Made by a program: the position numbers and the translations under genes. From NCBI RefSeq assembly GCF_028368975.1, contig NZ_JAQNDM010000002.1, positions 4,768,425-4,832,424 of the forward strand: 64,000 bases of DNA, given 5' to 3'. Every line of letters begins with the position of its first letter. Within the stretch, counting starts at the first letter, position 1. The notes below the pieces were generated by a model. The model worked only from the letters and a program-made list of their open reading frames with translations. It was not told the DNA's origin and did not search any database. Positions 10,101-18,573 of this stretch are shown here, one piece after another. This DNA is from Stigmatella ashevillena (GTDB taxonomy: Bacteria > Myxococcota > Myxococcia > Myxococcales > Myxococcaceae).

Positions 10101-11838
10101 GCGTGGTGGCCCGGATCGACAGCACCGACTCGGCCCCCTTCTTCTCCAGCTTGGAGGAGAAGCTCGCCACGCCCAGCACCTCCACCTCCGAGAGGAAGAA
10201 GGGCACCGTGGCGTTGGCGAACGTCGCCTGATCATCCCGCGCCCGCACCGTGAGCGAGTACTTGTAGGGCAGCCGCTCCTCGCCCGCCGCCAGCGGGGGG
10301 ACCTCGATTTCAATCTGCGCCTCGCCCTCCGCGCTGAACTCGGCGGCGCTCGCCCACGGGTCTTCGCCCACCTCGCGCGCGGCCACCGAGGAGAACAGGC
10401 GCTCGGGCACGCTGAGCTTGCCCTCGGTGCTGGAGGCAGTGCCGTACGTCACCGCGCTGCCCGCCCCTCCCTTGCCCGCGTCATCCACCCAGGCGGGCGC
10501 GTCCACCAGCGTGCGGTAGAGGAACACCTCGTAGCGCGCCCCCGCGGGCACGCCGCCCGCGTAGCGCCGCGCCTTCACCGTGGCCTTCAGCGCCGCGCCC
10601 GGGACGATGTTCTCCTGTTCCGGCGTCACCTCCAGATAGAAGGTGGGCTTCACGTAGTCCTGCACGCGCGCCTCGCCCTGGTGGGCATGGTCCTCCACCG
10701 AGGCCGTCACCCGCAGCACGCCCGTGCCCAGGTCATCCGGCACCTGCATCTGCCCGTAGAAGCTGCCGAACTCATCCACCGCCGTGCGCGTGGCCACCTC
10801 GCGGCCCTCGGCGGAGACCAGCTTCACCGCCACTTCCTTCTTCCGAGGCGTGAGCAGCCGCGCCAGGAAGGTGTCCGGCTGGCGGACCAGGCCGCGGAAC
10901 TTCACCGTGTCGCCCGGCTTGTAGATGGGCCGGTCGCTGTAGATGAAGACATCCGGCGCCACCGCGAGCGCGGAGTAGAAGTCCGTGTCCACCAGCGCCG
11001 TGTCCCCGTCCACCGTGGCGGTGGCCAACAGGCGCGGCTCGCTCACCGCGAGCGTCACCTCGCCCTGCTCGTCCGTCTTGCCCGAGACGCCCTGGCCAGA
11101 GGGCAGGTACACCTGCACCTGCGCCCCCGCGCGAGGCTTCTGGTCCCGGCCTGCCACGCGCACCAACACCTGCCCATCGGTCTGCTTGAGCTGCACGGTC
11201 AGGTCCGAGACGACGAGCACCACCTGGCCCTCCACCCGCCCCTGGACGAGTTGGAGGATGTAGGTGCCCGCAGGCAGCGGCGCGAGCATGACCCGGCGCT
11301 CCTGGAAGCCGCCGCCCGACCACGTGGAGAACCCGGGGACGCTGAAGTCCGTGCCCGCGCCGCCCAGGTCCAGGTTGAGCCACTGGCTGCGCGCCACGGT
11401 GAAGCCCGCGGGCACGCCCACGAGCTTGTCCGGCCCCTCCACCATCTGGTTGAGCGAGGGCGCAGTGTCGTCGGCGCCACGCGGGGGAAGCGCCGGGGCG
11501 ACGGTGTCCCGGAACTCCGGGCTGAAGGAATAGAGCAGGTAGGTGCTGGGCAGGCGCACCGCATTGAGGCCGCGGCTGAGCGCTCGCCCGGGGTTCTTCA
11601 GCACGGGCGGGGCCTGGTACGCGCGGCGCAAGTCGCCCTGCGCGCGGATGAAGGCATCCAGGTTGTCCGGCTTGAGCACCCGCAGCTCCACCGGCCCCTT
11701 GCTGGAGAACGCCACGTCCACCGCCACCGTCTCCTGGGAGCCATAGGCCCGCGGCACGGTGATGTAGAGCGGCTTGGCCGCCGCCACACCCGCCACCACC
11801 AACGCCGCCAGCACCGTCCAACGCATGGAGTTCCTCAT
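7126..11838 (-). CDS. yfaS: Bacterial alpha-2-macroglobulin with thioester motif (YfaS/YfhM-like)
   Basis: The 1570-aa protein has a signal peptide (ending near GVAAA) and no lipobox Cys, so it should be free in the periplasm. Macroglobulin domains follow, including the typical YKPGDTVKFRG strand near residue 305, and then the A2M core with the RFRLPSNQTLW signature. A thioester domain carries YPYGCLEQ, where Cys1088 and Gln1091 would form the internal thioester. Such proteins are thought to trap attacking proteases covalently and to pair with wall-repair enzymes. The start overlaps the upstream stop by ATGA, so translation is coupled. The neighbours match the E. coli yfa cluster. From memory, typical YfaS-type proteins of that cluster lack CxEQ, which makes the intact motif here notable. 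Confidence 0.93.
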   Translation of the reverse strand: MRNSMRWTVLAALVVAGVAAAKPLYITVPRAYGSQETVAVDVAFSSKGPVELRVLKPDNLDAFIRAQGDLRRAYQAPPVLKNPGRALSRGLNAVRLPSTYLLYSFSPEFRDTVAPALPPRGADDTAPSLNQMVEGPDKLVGVPAGFTVARSQWLNLDLGGAGTDFSVPGFSTWSGGGFQERRVMLAPLPAGTYILQLVQGRVEGQVVLVVSDLTVQLKQTDGQVLVRVAGRDQKPRAGAQVQVYLPSGQGVSGKTDEQGEVTLAVSEPRLLATATVDGDTALVDTDFYSALAVAPDVFIYSDRPIYKPGDTVKFRGLVRQPDTFLARLLTPRKKEVAVKLVSAEGREVATRTAVDEFGSFYGQMQVPDDLGTGVLRVTASVEDHAHQGEARVQDYVKPTFYLEVTPEQENIVPGAALKATVKARRYAGGVPAGARYEVFLYRTLVDAPAWVDDAGKGGAGSAVTYGTASSTEGKLSVPERLFSSVAAREVGEDPWASAAEFSAEGEAQIEIEVPPLAAGEERLPYKYSLTVRARDDQATFANATVPFFLSEVEVLGVASFSSKLEKKGAESVLSIRATTLSGKPYGATSGEVEFVLRKADGSEKSLGKRPFTTGADGVHREKVPTADVGTVLARVTVQDKRGKTWSGEESLLVIGGSDEPVTRVANLTLASLSGALSPGDSAQLVGLFPEGWGSGGRNEGQVWITFTGAGLYGTQLLTQKGLTLQHAFPVEKRYGSAVYVSVAYPTATGRWEERTVAYRIIPAERTLTVKLEPRRAEAAPLTEQVIDVRVTDHEGNGLATQLSVGVVDKAVYAIQSEFRPKVLDFFYPPARNNVSNFYSAEFQGYGYGEALARKMAGLPDHAFASIKPPSRKPKDQDRDTAFWQPNVVTDREGRATVRFRLPSNQTLWVVTAVAADTSGRFGEGTAEFATRGGLNLYAALPQFLRAGDEALASVRLSAGQEAKGGQSLNVRLASAGVLQAKTQEQQVELPQGGEQVIALPLKANSAGSAELAVDVTGGKEPLKDRRVVAVRPAVLEEPVKVSAWSGGELSLPAAGSATLANVELVLQPSVVDAALSNVRELLTYPYGCLEQLVSTTVPNVALFQTLKKVDALAKLDTDSQALLAEARSRSVQGTARILALAVKGGGFTWFAGYSEPNLPMTLIALDGLAYAVEAGLMDANDARLTEAARWLEAQEDMPFEYDATRAYVLARLYGPRQAARVRALVERATAGDLYPLALAVLAAEKAEVMKEPALKARIDTLVTASNEGFVQLASTNPAAGAEQEAFFRYPLRRVGLSAVLAHAASFGALDVDKARRRLLEQLSQPDLSTFDRSTALLHSLWLIERDAKSFKKLTPPEVKGTQKAVSFVPRGMGLVATLEPGTRSVNVGAFEGVATLRATAQTPLPDVQPVQAGMSIERRYWVLRPDGKVPLAAGEQVAQGEEVFVELLIDARGDNKSRSAYYVVEDAVPAGFVPLIEDKEFRGAPHALELAPEALKRRVLTPERATFFFEEPAWWSDNPRTVGYVMRAQFAGSFTAPPATIEDMYVTSIRGRTKADVLAVKPSEKPRGDW

Positions 11839-13442
11839 GAACCGAACCCTCCGGGAACCAATGAATCGCCCTTCACCGTGCCACGCAATCCCACGAACGG
11901 CAGCGTCTCGAGGTCGCGCCGGGCGGCCTCGATCTCCGGCGGCGCCGACTTCGGCACCGGCGCCTTGCGGCCGAGCCGCTGCTCCGACCAGTACCCATCC
12001 ATCGCGAGCTGCCCCAGCAACGGCCCGGTGTTCACCCCGAGCGTCAACGAGCCGGGCGCGCGCAGGCCCGCTACCACGGGGCCCGCGGCGTTGAGCAGGT
12101 TGGGGCTCTGGCCCTCACAGGCATTCTGCAAGCGCTGGAGCACCTCCAACGAGGAGGACAGCACCCGGTGGCTGCACAGCGTGGAGTGGAACAACTTGTT
12201 GCCCCCGTTGAAGATGCGCTCCAGCGCGGGCGCATCCTCCGGCCGGCCCCAGAGCAGGGCGAACTCGTGGTTCAGCGCCGAGTCTCCCCGGGGCGTCCAC
12301 ACCAGCGCCACCTGGCGCGTGACCACCGAGCCCGCATCCTCCCCCTTCCAGTACGCCTGGACCTTCGAGGCCTCCAGCTTCTCGGGCAACTTGAGTTGAA
12401 GCGCCAGCAACACGGGGGTCTCCGCGGGGATGAGCTTCAGCAGCTCATCGGACAGCGGCGCCGTGTCCAGGCGGACCTCGTCCCCGAGCGGCCCGGAGAT
12501 GCCCCGGGCCACCAGCCGGGAGCCCTCGGCGGCGAAGTGCAGCCGCGTCTCCTGCTTCAGCCCCAGCGCGTGCGAGAGCAGCGCGAGCTCACGCCCGAGC
12601 TGCTCGTGGTGAAAGCCCACCTCCAGGTCCACGCCCTCGGGCGCCTCCAGCTTGGGCACCTCCGCGCACAGGCCGCGCAGCACCATCGCGGGCTGGCGCG
12701 CCAGCACCAGCACCTTCCCGGCCCGGCCCGCATACAAGGACTGCTCGGCCACGAGCCAGCGGGAGATCTGAAAGCCGCCCTCGGGGACCGCCGTGGAGGC
12801 GGTGGCCCCGTCGGGGCACGCGCTCGCGGTGAAGCCTCCCCGGTGGGCCACCTGCTCCATGGCCTCGAAGGCGGCCACGGCGCCCGCCTGGGCGTTGGGC
12901 ACGATGAAGGCGGGGGCGGTGGCATCCTCGGGGCCCACGAACCACTGCACCCGGAAGGGCACATCCAGCAGCTTGCCCGCCACCAGGTCGAACACTTCCT
13001 CCCGGAAGGAGGCCTTGAGGTCCTCTCCCGTGGTGCCGAAGAAGGCCGCCCAGGAGCTGGCGAAGCCCTTGCCGAGTGGCTTCTTCATCTGCTCCTGGAG
13101 CCACGCGTTGGCCAGGAGCACCTGGCGCACCCGGGCCGGCGCGTACACGTCCACCCAGACGGCGGGCTGGCCCTGGCCCGAGACGTCCTCCAGGGGCTTG
13201 GGGGCAGGCGGCGCAGGCATGCCTTCCACCGTGGCCCCGGCACTGGGCGGGCCCGAGGGCCGCGCGGACGGCACCGCGAGGGGCGCGCCCTCGCGTGAGT
13301 CCGAGCCCCGACGGCCGAGGATGAAGGCGCCCACCACCAGGGCGGTCACCACGATGGTGCCCACGCCGATGAAGACCCACTTGAGGACGCCCGGCTTTGG
13401 CGGCGGTGGCGCGCCAGGAGGCGGGGGAGAGACAGCAGTCAT
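11835..13442 (-). CDS. Membrane-anchored periplasmic protein in the alpha-2-macroglobulin operon (YfaA/DUF2138 position)
   Basis: The 535-residue protein has a short Pro-rich cytoplasmic tail, one transmembrane helix at about residues 20-42, a low-complexity Pro/Ser/Ala linker and then a large periplasmic domain of about 440 residues. I do not recognise the domain from sequence; the assignment to YfaA/DUF2138 rests mainly on size and gene order. The ATG at 13442 overlaps the upstream stop as ATGA, and its own stop overlaps the macroglobulin start the same way, so three consecutive genes are translationally coupled. An upstream in-frame codon at 13505 would put 21 residues inside the previous gene and is less likely. 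Its job is presumably structural or regulatory at the inner membrane for the macroglobulin system. Confidence 0.7.
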   Translation of the reverse strand: MTAVSPPPPGAPPPPKPGVLKWVFIGVGTIVVTALVVGAFILGRRGSDSREGAPLAVPSARPSGPPSAGATVEGMPAPPAPKPLEDVSGQGQPAVWVDVYAPARVRQVLLANAWLQEQMKKPLGKGFASSWAAFFGTTGEDLKASFREEVFDLVAGKLLDVPFRVQWFVGPEDATAPAFIVPNAQAGAVAAFEAMEQVAHRGGFTASACPDGATASTAVPEGGFQISRWLVAEQSLYAGRAGKVLVLARQPAMVLRGLCAEVPKLEAPEGVDLEVGFHHEQLGRELALLSHALGLKQETRLHFAAEGSRLVARGISGPLGDEVRLDTAPLSDELLKLIPAETPVLLALQLKLPEKLEASKVQAYWKGEDAGSVVTRQVALVWTPRGDSALNHEFALLWGRPEDAPALERIFNGGNKLFHSTLCSHRVLSSSLEVLQRLQNACEGQSPNLLNAAGPVVAGLRAPGSLTLGVNTGPLLGQLAMDGYWSEQRLGRKAPVPKSAPPEIEAARRDLETLPFVGLRGTVKGDSLVPGGFGS

Positions 13443-14056
13443 GGCATCCACTCCTTGAAGCGGAAGAAGCCGAGGAAGGCGGTGTTCTGGGGGACGGGGC
13501 GCCACTCGATGGGCGCCTCCGTGACGAGCGTGTGCAACACGCCGGTGCGCACGGCGGCGCCCTTCTCGCCCGGGTGGTAGACCACGCGGGCGGGCGCGTG
13601 CGCCTTGTCCTCCGGGCGCACCACCAGCATGAGGTGAAAAGCGGGACCCGCCTCCTGCTCCTGGCGGAAGGCGACCAGGTCCCCCGTGCGCAGCGCCTCG
13701 AGGGCCGCCTCATCCCGGCCCAGGGGCAGGAAGCTGCGCGTCAGCAGCGTCTCCGCGTCCGCGAACTCCGAGGGCTGGCCGCGGACATCACTCCACAAAG
13801 GCCGCGCGAGCCGCTCGGGAAAAAAGCGCCGGTGCGCGGACCGGTAGGCAAACCGCACCAGGCCCGCGCAGTCCCGCTGCTCCGGGTGCCACGCCGGATC
13901 TTCCTTCTGGAGTTGTGCGAGCGCCACCTGGGCCAGCTCACGCCGCAGGAGCACGTCCCGGGCCTCGCGCGGGCCGGCCACGGCGGGCGCACCCGGAGTG
14001 GAGGGAGCCTGGGGCGCAGCGCCCGCGAGCACGAGGATGAGGGACAGGACACGCAT
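13439..14056 (-). CDS. yfaT: DUF1175 protein (YfaT-like), NlpC/P60-like fold predicted
   Basis: The 205-aa secreted protein has an N-terminal signal peptide (MRVLSLILVLAGAA). It contains the DUF1175 landmarks QRDCAGLVRFAYR, a GDLVAFR segment, HLMLVV, VVYHPG and a C-terminal NTAFLGFFRF. The Cys in DCAGLVRFA followed by a His about 90 residues later has the look of an NlpC/P60 cysteine hydrolase acting on peptidoglycan peptides, but this is inference; the E. coli relative YfaT (about 207 aa) is uncharacterised. It follows the DUF2135 gene by 21 bp and overlaps the next gene by 4 bp. Position and size match yfaT. Confidence 0.85.
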   Translation of the reverse strand: MRVLSLILVLAGAAPQAPSTPGAPAVAGPREARDVLLRRELAQVALAQLQKEDPAWHPEQRDCAGLVRFAYRSAHRRFFPERLARPLWSDVRGQPSEFADAETLLTRSFLPLGRDEAALEALRTGDLVAFRQEQEAGPAFHLMLVVRPEDKAHAPARVVYHPGEKGAAVRTGVLHTLVTEAPIEWRPVPQNTAFLGFFRFKEWMP

Positions 14057-14077
14057 GGAGCAAAGGCCGGAAGGCGC

Positions 14078-15022
14078 TCAGTCCCCGCCCTCGTACTCCC
14101 CGCCTTCTTCCCCGCCGCCCTCTTCCCCGCCGCCCTCGCCTCCGGTGCTGATCGCCTGGGCGGTCTCCTCCAGGTTCTTCGGCCAGGAGGGGTGCGCGGG
14201 CTTCGGGTCCTGCGAGGGCACGTACACCTCCGCCTGGTTGTTCCCGAGGATGTTGATCCACGCCAGCACGCGGGTGGTGCCCGGGGTGGCCAGGGGGATG
14301 CGCACCATGCGGCGCACCTCGCCGGGCGTGCCCTCGAAGAGGGCCAGGTTCAGCGTGGCCACCGTGTGGGCCTTGTCGCCGCTGGGCCAGTAATTGGTGG
14401 CCACCAGGTAGATGCCCTTGGGCGGCGCCCGGTGGATATAAAGGTAGGGGCCGTAGGCGGGCTGGTCGAAGTCCCCACCCTGCTCGTTCAGGAAGAACGT
14501 GCCGCCGCTGGGGCTGGCGGTGTCCGCCCAGTACACGTGCGCCATCTTGGTGCCATCGAGCCTTGGGCCCGTGTCCGGCGCGGAGGAGACGCTCTCCTTC
14601 GTGGGCTCGTAGAGGTGAAGGTCCGTGTACACCCCTTCCGTGTCACTGGTGAGGATGACCTTCAGGGGCACGGGGGGAATCTGCGCGTAGGCCGTCACCT
14701 GGGCGCGCTCGGTGCCCGCCTTGTTGGTGGCCATCACGGTGACGATGTTCTTGCCGCTGGCGGCGGGGAACTTGCGGCTGAAGCGCCCATTGTAGGTGCG
14801 CATCAGGTAGCGGTCTCCGTTGATGGAGACGACCACCGGGTCCACGGTGGTGTCGCTGATCGTCCCCTCCACGAGCATCATCCGGTCCACCGTCCAGCCG
14901 CCCGTGGGCGCGGAGAGGGTGACCTTGGCGGGCTGGGTGCCCTTGCCGATGGGAACCCCCTGCTGGCGAGGGTGCACCGGGGGCGTCTGGGTCAGCAGGA
15001 GGGCCAGGAAGGCTGTCAGCAT
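14078..15022 (-). CDS. yfaP: DUF2135 secreted protein (YfaP-like)
   Basis: The 314-aa protein has a short signal peptide (MLTAFLALLLTQT), an Ig-like beta-sandwich at about residues 30-115 (VEGTISDTTVDPVVVSING) and a DUF2135-type region with TDLHLYEP, a YGPYLYIHRAPKG-like segment and a closing run of beta-strands. It ends in a Glu/Gly-rich acidic tail of about 25 residues. DUF2135 proteins occur with YfaS-type macroglobulins and may be periplasmic adhesion or scaffold partners; no activity is known. It is the first of five packed genes and starts 48 bp after the histidine kinase stop, so the kinase and the yfa-like genes may share a transcript. Confidence 0.82.
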   Translation of the reverse strand: MLTAFLALLLTQTPPVHPRQQGVPIGKGTQPAKVTLSAPTGGWTVDRMMLVEGTISDTTVDPVVVSINGDRYLMRTYNGRFSRKFPAASGKNIVTVMATNKAGTERAQVTAYAQIPPVPLKVILTSDTEGVYTDLHLYEPTKESVSSAPDTGPRLDGTKMAHVYWADTASPSGGTFFLNEQGGDFDQPAYGPYLYIHRAPPKGIYLVATNYWPSGDKAHTVATLNLALFEGTPGEVRRMVRIPLATPGTTRVLAWINILGNNQAEVYVPSQDPKPAHPSWPKNLEETAQAISTGGEGGGEEGGGEEGGEYEGGD

Positions 15023-15070
15023 GGGAGAGCCGTCGGGGGGGAGAATGGGTCCCCTGAAGCGTTGACGGGG

Positions 15071-17839
15071 TCACAGCGTGCGGCAGTGGGGGCCCGATTT
15101 CAAGCCGCCCTCGCATGCGGGGGGGCGTGCGGGGTCTCCCTTTTGCACAGGAAGGCTGAAACAGAACGTGGAACCCTCTCCCGGGACGCTCTCCAGCCAG
15201 ATATGGCCCCCATGGGCCTCAATGATTTGCCAGCTCAGGTGCAGGCCCATGCCCACGACGCCCACATAACCAGGCGCCCCGGAGGGGAGCGGCTCGTAGA
15301 GCGGCTCGAAGACGTGGGGCTGGCGGTCCAGGGGAATGCCGGGCCCATGGTCGCTGATGCAGCACAGCGCCCGGTTGCCTTCACTCGAGAGCCGCACCTC
15401 GATGGGCCCCAGGGGGGGGGAGTACCGGATGGCGTTCTCCAGCAGGTGCGCCACCACCTCCCCCATGCGCTGGTGGTCCGCGTCCACGGCGGGGACGTCG
15501 TCGGCCTCGAGGTAGATGGGGTTCTCCGTCGTCCGCGAGAGGCTCTTGACACGCTCGGTGACGAGTGCCTTCAGGTCGAGCCTGTCCCGCTCCAGCTTCG
15601 GCAGCCCGGGCGCCATCCACACGGCGCTGAACAGGTGCTCCACCAGGCGGGCCAGCCGCCGGGTGCTGCGGGCAATCGCCGCGAGCCCCTTCTGCTGCCG
15701 CACGGAGCCTTCCTCCATCCGCGAGAGGATGTCCGCCCAGGTCTGGATGGTGGTGACGGGGGTGCGCAGCTCGTGGGCCGCCGCCGACATGAACTCCTCG
15801 CGCAACCGCAGCGCCTCGCGCACCTCCTGGAACAGGCGGGCCTTCTCGATGGCCACCGCGAACAGCTGGCCCACGGTGATGTGGAACTCCAGCTCGCGCG
15901 AGGAGAACTGGCGCGGGGTGTTGGTGAAACAGGTCATCACCCCCACCAGATGGTTCCGGGAGTGGAGGGGCACCGACACCAGGCTCCGGAAGCCTTCGCC
16001 CGTGGCCAGCGTGTGGCTGAGCGAGGGCGGCGCCTTGGCCCCCTGGATGTCTTCAATCACCTGGAGCTTCTCTTCCCGGGCCGCCTGGGCCGTGAGGAGG
16101 GGCGCCTCGAAGGGCAGCTCCCGGCAACGCTCGCGGACAGTCTTCGACAGACCATGGGAGACCAGCAGGGTGAGGTGCGGTTGGCCGGGCTGGACCAGCC
16201 ACAGCCCGACCGCATCCGCCCCGAGCGCGTGGAGGCTCTGCTCGCTGGCCACGTGGGCGATGCGCTCGAGCTCCACCTCTCGAACCAGGGCCTGGCCGAT
16301 GCGGGCCAGGGCGCGCTCCCGGTCGAGCAACCGGCTCCGCTCCTCTTCATCCTTCCTGCGCCCGGTGATGTCGTGGATGACGGTCTCCCCGAGGATGATG
16401 TTCCCCGAGGCATCCTTTACGGGGGCACCATTGGCGCTGAGCAGGCGCTCCTGCCCCCAGGGGTCCCGCAGGCGCATCTCCACATCGGTGAAGGTCTCTC
16501 CGCTCAACGCCCGGTGGAGCGGTAACTGCGCGAGCGCCATGGGGCGTCCATCGAGGTGGCGGAGGTGGTAGCGCCGCAGGAACTCGGCGAACGGCATGTT
16601 CAGCGGAACACCGCCCTCGATTCCGAGCAGCCGCAACCCCGCGAGGTTGGCGTCACACAGCACCCCCTCGGGGCTGGCCAGGAAGATGGCATCCGGCACG
16701 CTGGCGATGATGGCCCGGAGCTGGCCGGCATGGTGCTCGGTCTCCGCCCGCAGCGCGTTCACCTCCCGCTGGCGCTGGGCGATCTGCCCCGCCATCTCAT
16801 TGAAGGCCGTTCCAAGGTCCTCCAGCTCGTCGCCCGTCCGGATGCGGACGCGCTGCTCCAGCGCCCCCTTGCCCAGCGCATGGGCCAGGAGCTGAAGCCG
16901 CCGCACCGGCTTGGAATAGAGGCGGGCCAGCCCCACGGCGATGCAGCCACTGAGCAGCAGGATGCCTCCAAAGGCCAGCAGCTTCGTGCGCAGCCCCGCG
17001 TAGAGGGGCGCCAGCGCGCTGTCCCGGGAGGACGCCACGCCGACCACCCAGCGGTGCCGGGGCGTGGACACGAACGCGCCCAGGGAGAGCTCCTGGGTCA
17101 GCGGGTGGACGAACCGGTCGAGGTTCAACGAGGAGCCCAAGAGCACCTCCTGGAGCGGCTTCCAGGCGGCGAAGGCGAGGCTCTGCTCGTTCGAGAGATG
17201 GGGGTAGCCGGTGTGGAAGGCCAGCCGCCCCCGGGAGTCCATCAACATGATGTCCTGGCCGGGCTGAAGCCGCGCCATCTGGTAGCGCTGCGCCAGCCGC
17301 TCCGTCTGCATCACGACGTTGACCACCCCCACCGCCCGGCCACGGGCATCGCGCACGGGAACGGAGACCAGCATGGCGACGCTCAAGGGCCTGCGAAGCT
17401 GGAGCACCTCGGAGACGACGGGGGCGTTGGTGGCCATCACCCGCTGGAAGTAGGGACGATCGCCAATCTGGAGCCGAGGCTCGGCGGGAAGCCCCAGGAC
17501 GCCCCAGCCCCGGTTGAGGCCGCTGGCGTCATACACGCCGATGGCATCGTACCGGGGCAGGTGCCGGGCGAGCCGCTGCAGGTGCTCATCCAACTGGGGA
17601 GCGTCCAGGGTGCGCACGAGGGGATCATTGGCGAGGGCCCAGCCAAGCTCGACGGCCGCATCCAAGGAGTCGGCCACCTGCACGGCCACCGCCTGGGCGG
17701 TCAGGCCCTGTGCGTCCAGCAGGGTCTGCTGGGTCCGTTGCAGGTTGAGGACGAAGTCCGCGCACAAGAGCACCAACACCGGCAAAAGGACGGCGGCGAA
17801 GGCGAGCAAGAGCTTTCGGTGGAAGGGCAGGCGAGGCAT
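15071..17839 (-). CDS. Sensor histidine kinase (Cache-HAMP-PAS-GAF-HisKA-HATPase)
   Basis: A hydrophobic helix near residues 8-30 and a second near 285-310 flank a periplasmic sensor domain of about 250 residues with a Cache-like look. HAMP, PAS, GAF, HisKA (AAAHELRTPV, phospho-acceptor His near residue 690) and HATPase modules follow. The N-box is HLLENAIRYS, G1 is DHGPGIP and G2 contains GVVGMGLHLS. No receiver domain is fused and no response regulator lies next to it. Translation probably starts at the ATG at 17839, just before the first helix; an upstream frame to 17917 adds 26 non-hydrophobic residues. Lying 48 bp upstream of the macroglobulin operon, it may sense envelope damage and regulate those genes; this is inferred from position only. 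Confidence 0.88.
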   Translation of the reverse strand: MPRLPFHRKLLLAFAAVLLPVLVLLCADFVLNLQRTQQTLLDAQGLTAQAVAVQVADSLDAAVELGWALANDPLVRTLDAPQLDEHLQRLARHLPRYDAIGVYDASGLNRGWGVLGLPAEPRLQIGDRPYFQRVMATNAPVVSEVLQLRRPLSVAMLVSVPVRDARGRAVGVVNVVMQTERLAQRYQMARLQPGQDIMLMDSRGRLAFHTGYPHLSNEQSLAFAAWKPLQEVLLGSSLNLDRFVHPLTQELSLGAFVSTPRHRWVVGVASSRDSALAPLYAGLRTKLLAFGGILLLSGCIAVGLARLYSKPVRRLQLLAHALGKGALEQRVRIRTGDELEDLGTAFNEMAGQIAQRQREVNALRAETEHHAGQLRAIIASVPDAIFLASPEGVLCDANLAGLRLLGIEGGVPLNMPFAEFLRRYHLRHLDGRPMALAQLPLHRALSGETFTDVEMRLRDPWGQERLLSANGAPVKDASGNIILGETVIHDITGRRKDEEERSRLLDRERALARIGQALVREVELERIAHVASEQSLHALGADAVGLWLVQPGQPHLTLLVSHGLSKTVRERCRELPFEAPLLTAQAAREEKLQVIEDIQGAKAPPSLSHTLATGEGFRSLVSVPLHSRNHLVGVMTCFTNTPRQFSSRELEFHITVGQLFAVAIEKARLFQEVREALRLREEFMSAAAHELRTPVTTIQTWADILSRMEEGSVRQQKGLAAIARSTRRLARLVEHLFSAVWMAPGLPKLERDRLDLKALVTERVKSLSRTTENPIYLEADDVPAVDADHQRMGEVVAHLLENAIRYSPPLGPIEVRLSSEGNRALCCISDHGPGIPLDRQPHVFEPLYEPLPSGAPGYVGVVGMGLHLSWQIIEAHGGHIWLESVPGEGSTFCFSLPVQKGDPARPPACEGGLKSGPHCRTL

Positions 17840-17969
17840 GGCCGTGCTGACAGTGTGAACATCCTCCTCAGACGGGCGTGTTCCACGCCTCCAGCCGGGC
17901 CCTGTCTGGCATGGCACGGGGGCGACCAGTCATCCGAGCCCTCGTTGCGCTTTTCCGAGGTCGCCCGCG

Positions 17970-18554
17970 CTACGGCGCCAGGGTGTTGGCCTGTCCTGCG
18001 CCTGCCTTGGGAGGCGCCTCGGGACGCAGCGGCTCGAACACCCGCAGCGTCCAAAGCGAGCCGGTGTTGAAGCCCGGGAGCCTCTGAGGGTTGAAGACGC
18101 TCGCGCTCGTCGCGAAGCCTCCCACGTAGGCGGCGGGGAACTCCGTCAGCCTCAGGCCACAGTGGGCGAGCACCACCCCCGTGCGCGGCACCGTGTTGCT
18201 CACCATGGTGCACCGCCCGAGCGCGGTGAAGCGCCCCTCGGGCAAATCAAAGCGCACGTAGAACTCCGCCTGGGAGCCCTCGGCGAAGGTGGGGTCCTCG
18301 ATGCGCACGCACGCCAGCGCCGTGCCCACCCGCGCCGTGTCCTCACGGACGAGCCGGGCATTGTCCGCCTCCGTCCGCACCGCGTACAGACTCGCCGGCA
18401 GCCGCACATTCGCCCGGAACGGCGCGCGGTCGCATCCCTTGGCATCCACGGCCTGGGGATCCTCCTGCGAACGGAATTGATACACCACCTCTCCGGCGAG
18501 CACGGGAACAGGCAGGGCAAACACCATCACGACGAAGCAGGGAATCCAGCGCAT
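17970..18554 (-). CDS. Secreted protein of unknown function
   Basis: The 194-aa protein begins with a clear signal peptide (MRWIPCFVVMVFALPVPVLAG). The mature part holds four cysteines and beta-rich sequence with no family I can name. The ATG at 18554 was chosen because the signal peptide starts there; the frame is open further upstream but would overlap the preceding gene. It follows the DUF2378 gene by 19 bp and precedes the histidine kinase by 130 bp on the same strand. Confidence 0.7.
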   Translation of the reverse strand: MRWIPCFVVMVFALPVPVLAGEVVYQFRSQEDPQAVDAKGCDRAPFRANVRLPASLYAVRTEADNARLVREDTARVGTALACVRIEDPTFAEGSQAEFYVRFDLPEGRFTALGRCTMVSNTVPRTGVVLAHCGLRLTEFPAAYVGGFATSASVFNPQRLPGFNTGSLWTLRVFEPLRPEAPPKAGAGQANTLAP

Positions 18555-18573
18555 GGCGGCACACATTCCAGGG

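Noticed and set aside
7066-12399. A very long open frame (about 1770 codons) on the plus strand opposite the macroglobulin gene
   Set aside because: It is rich in Arg, His, Gln and Leu with no domain pattern, as expected opposite a GC3-rich gene. The minus-strand macroglobulin has clear motifs and coupled neighbours.
15412-15420. Run of G residues inside the histidine kinase gene as a phase-variable tract
   Set aside because: It is short, lies in a well-formed ATPase domain and has no evidence of variation.
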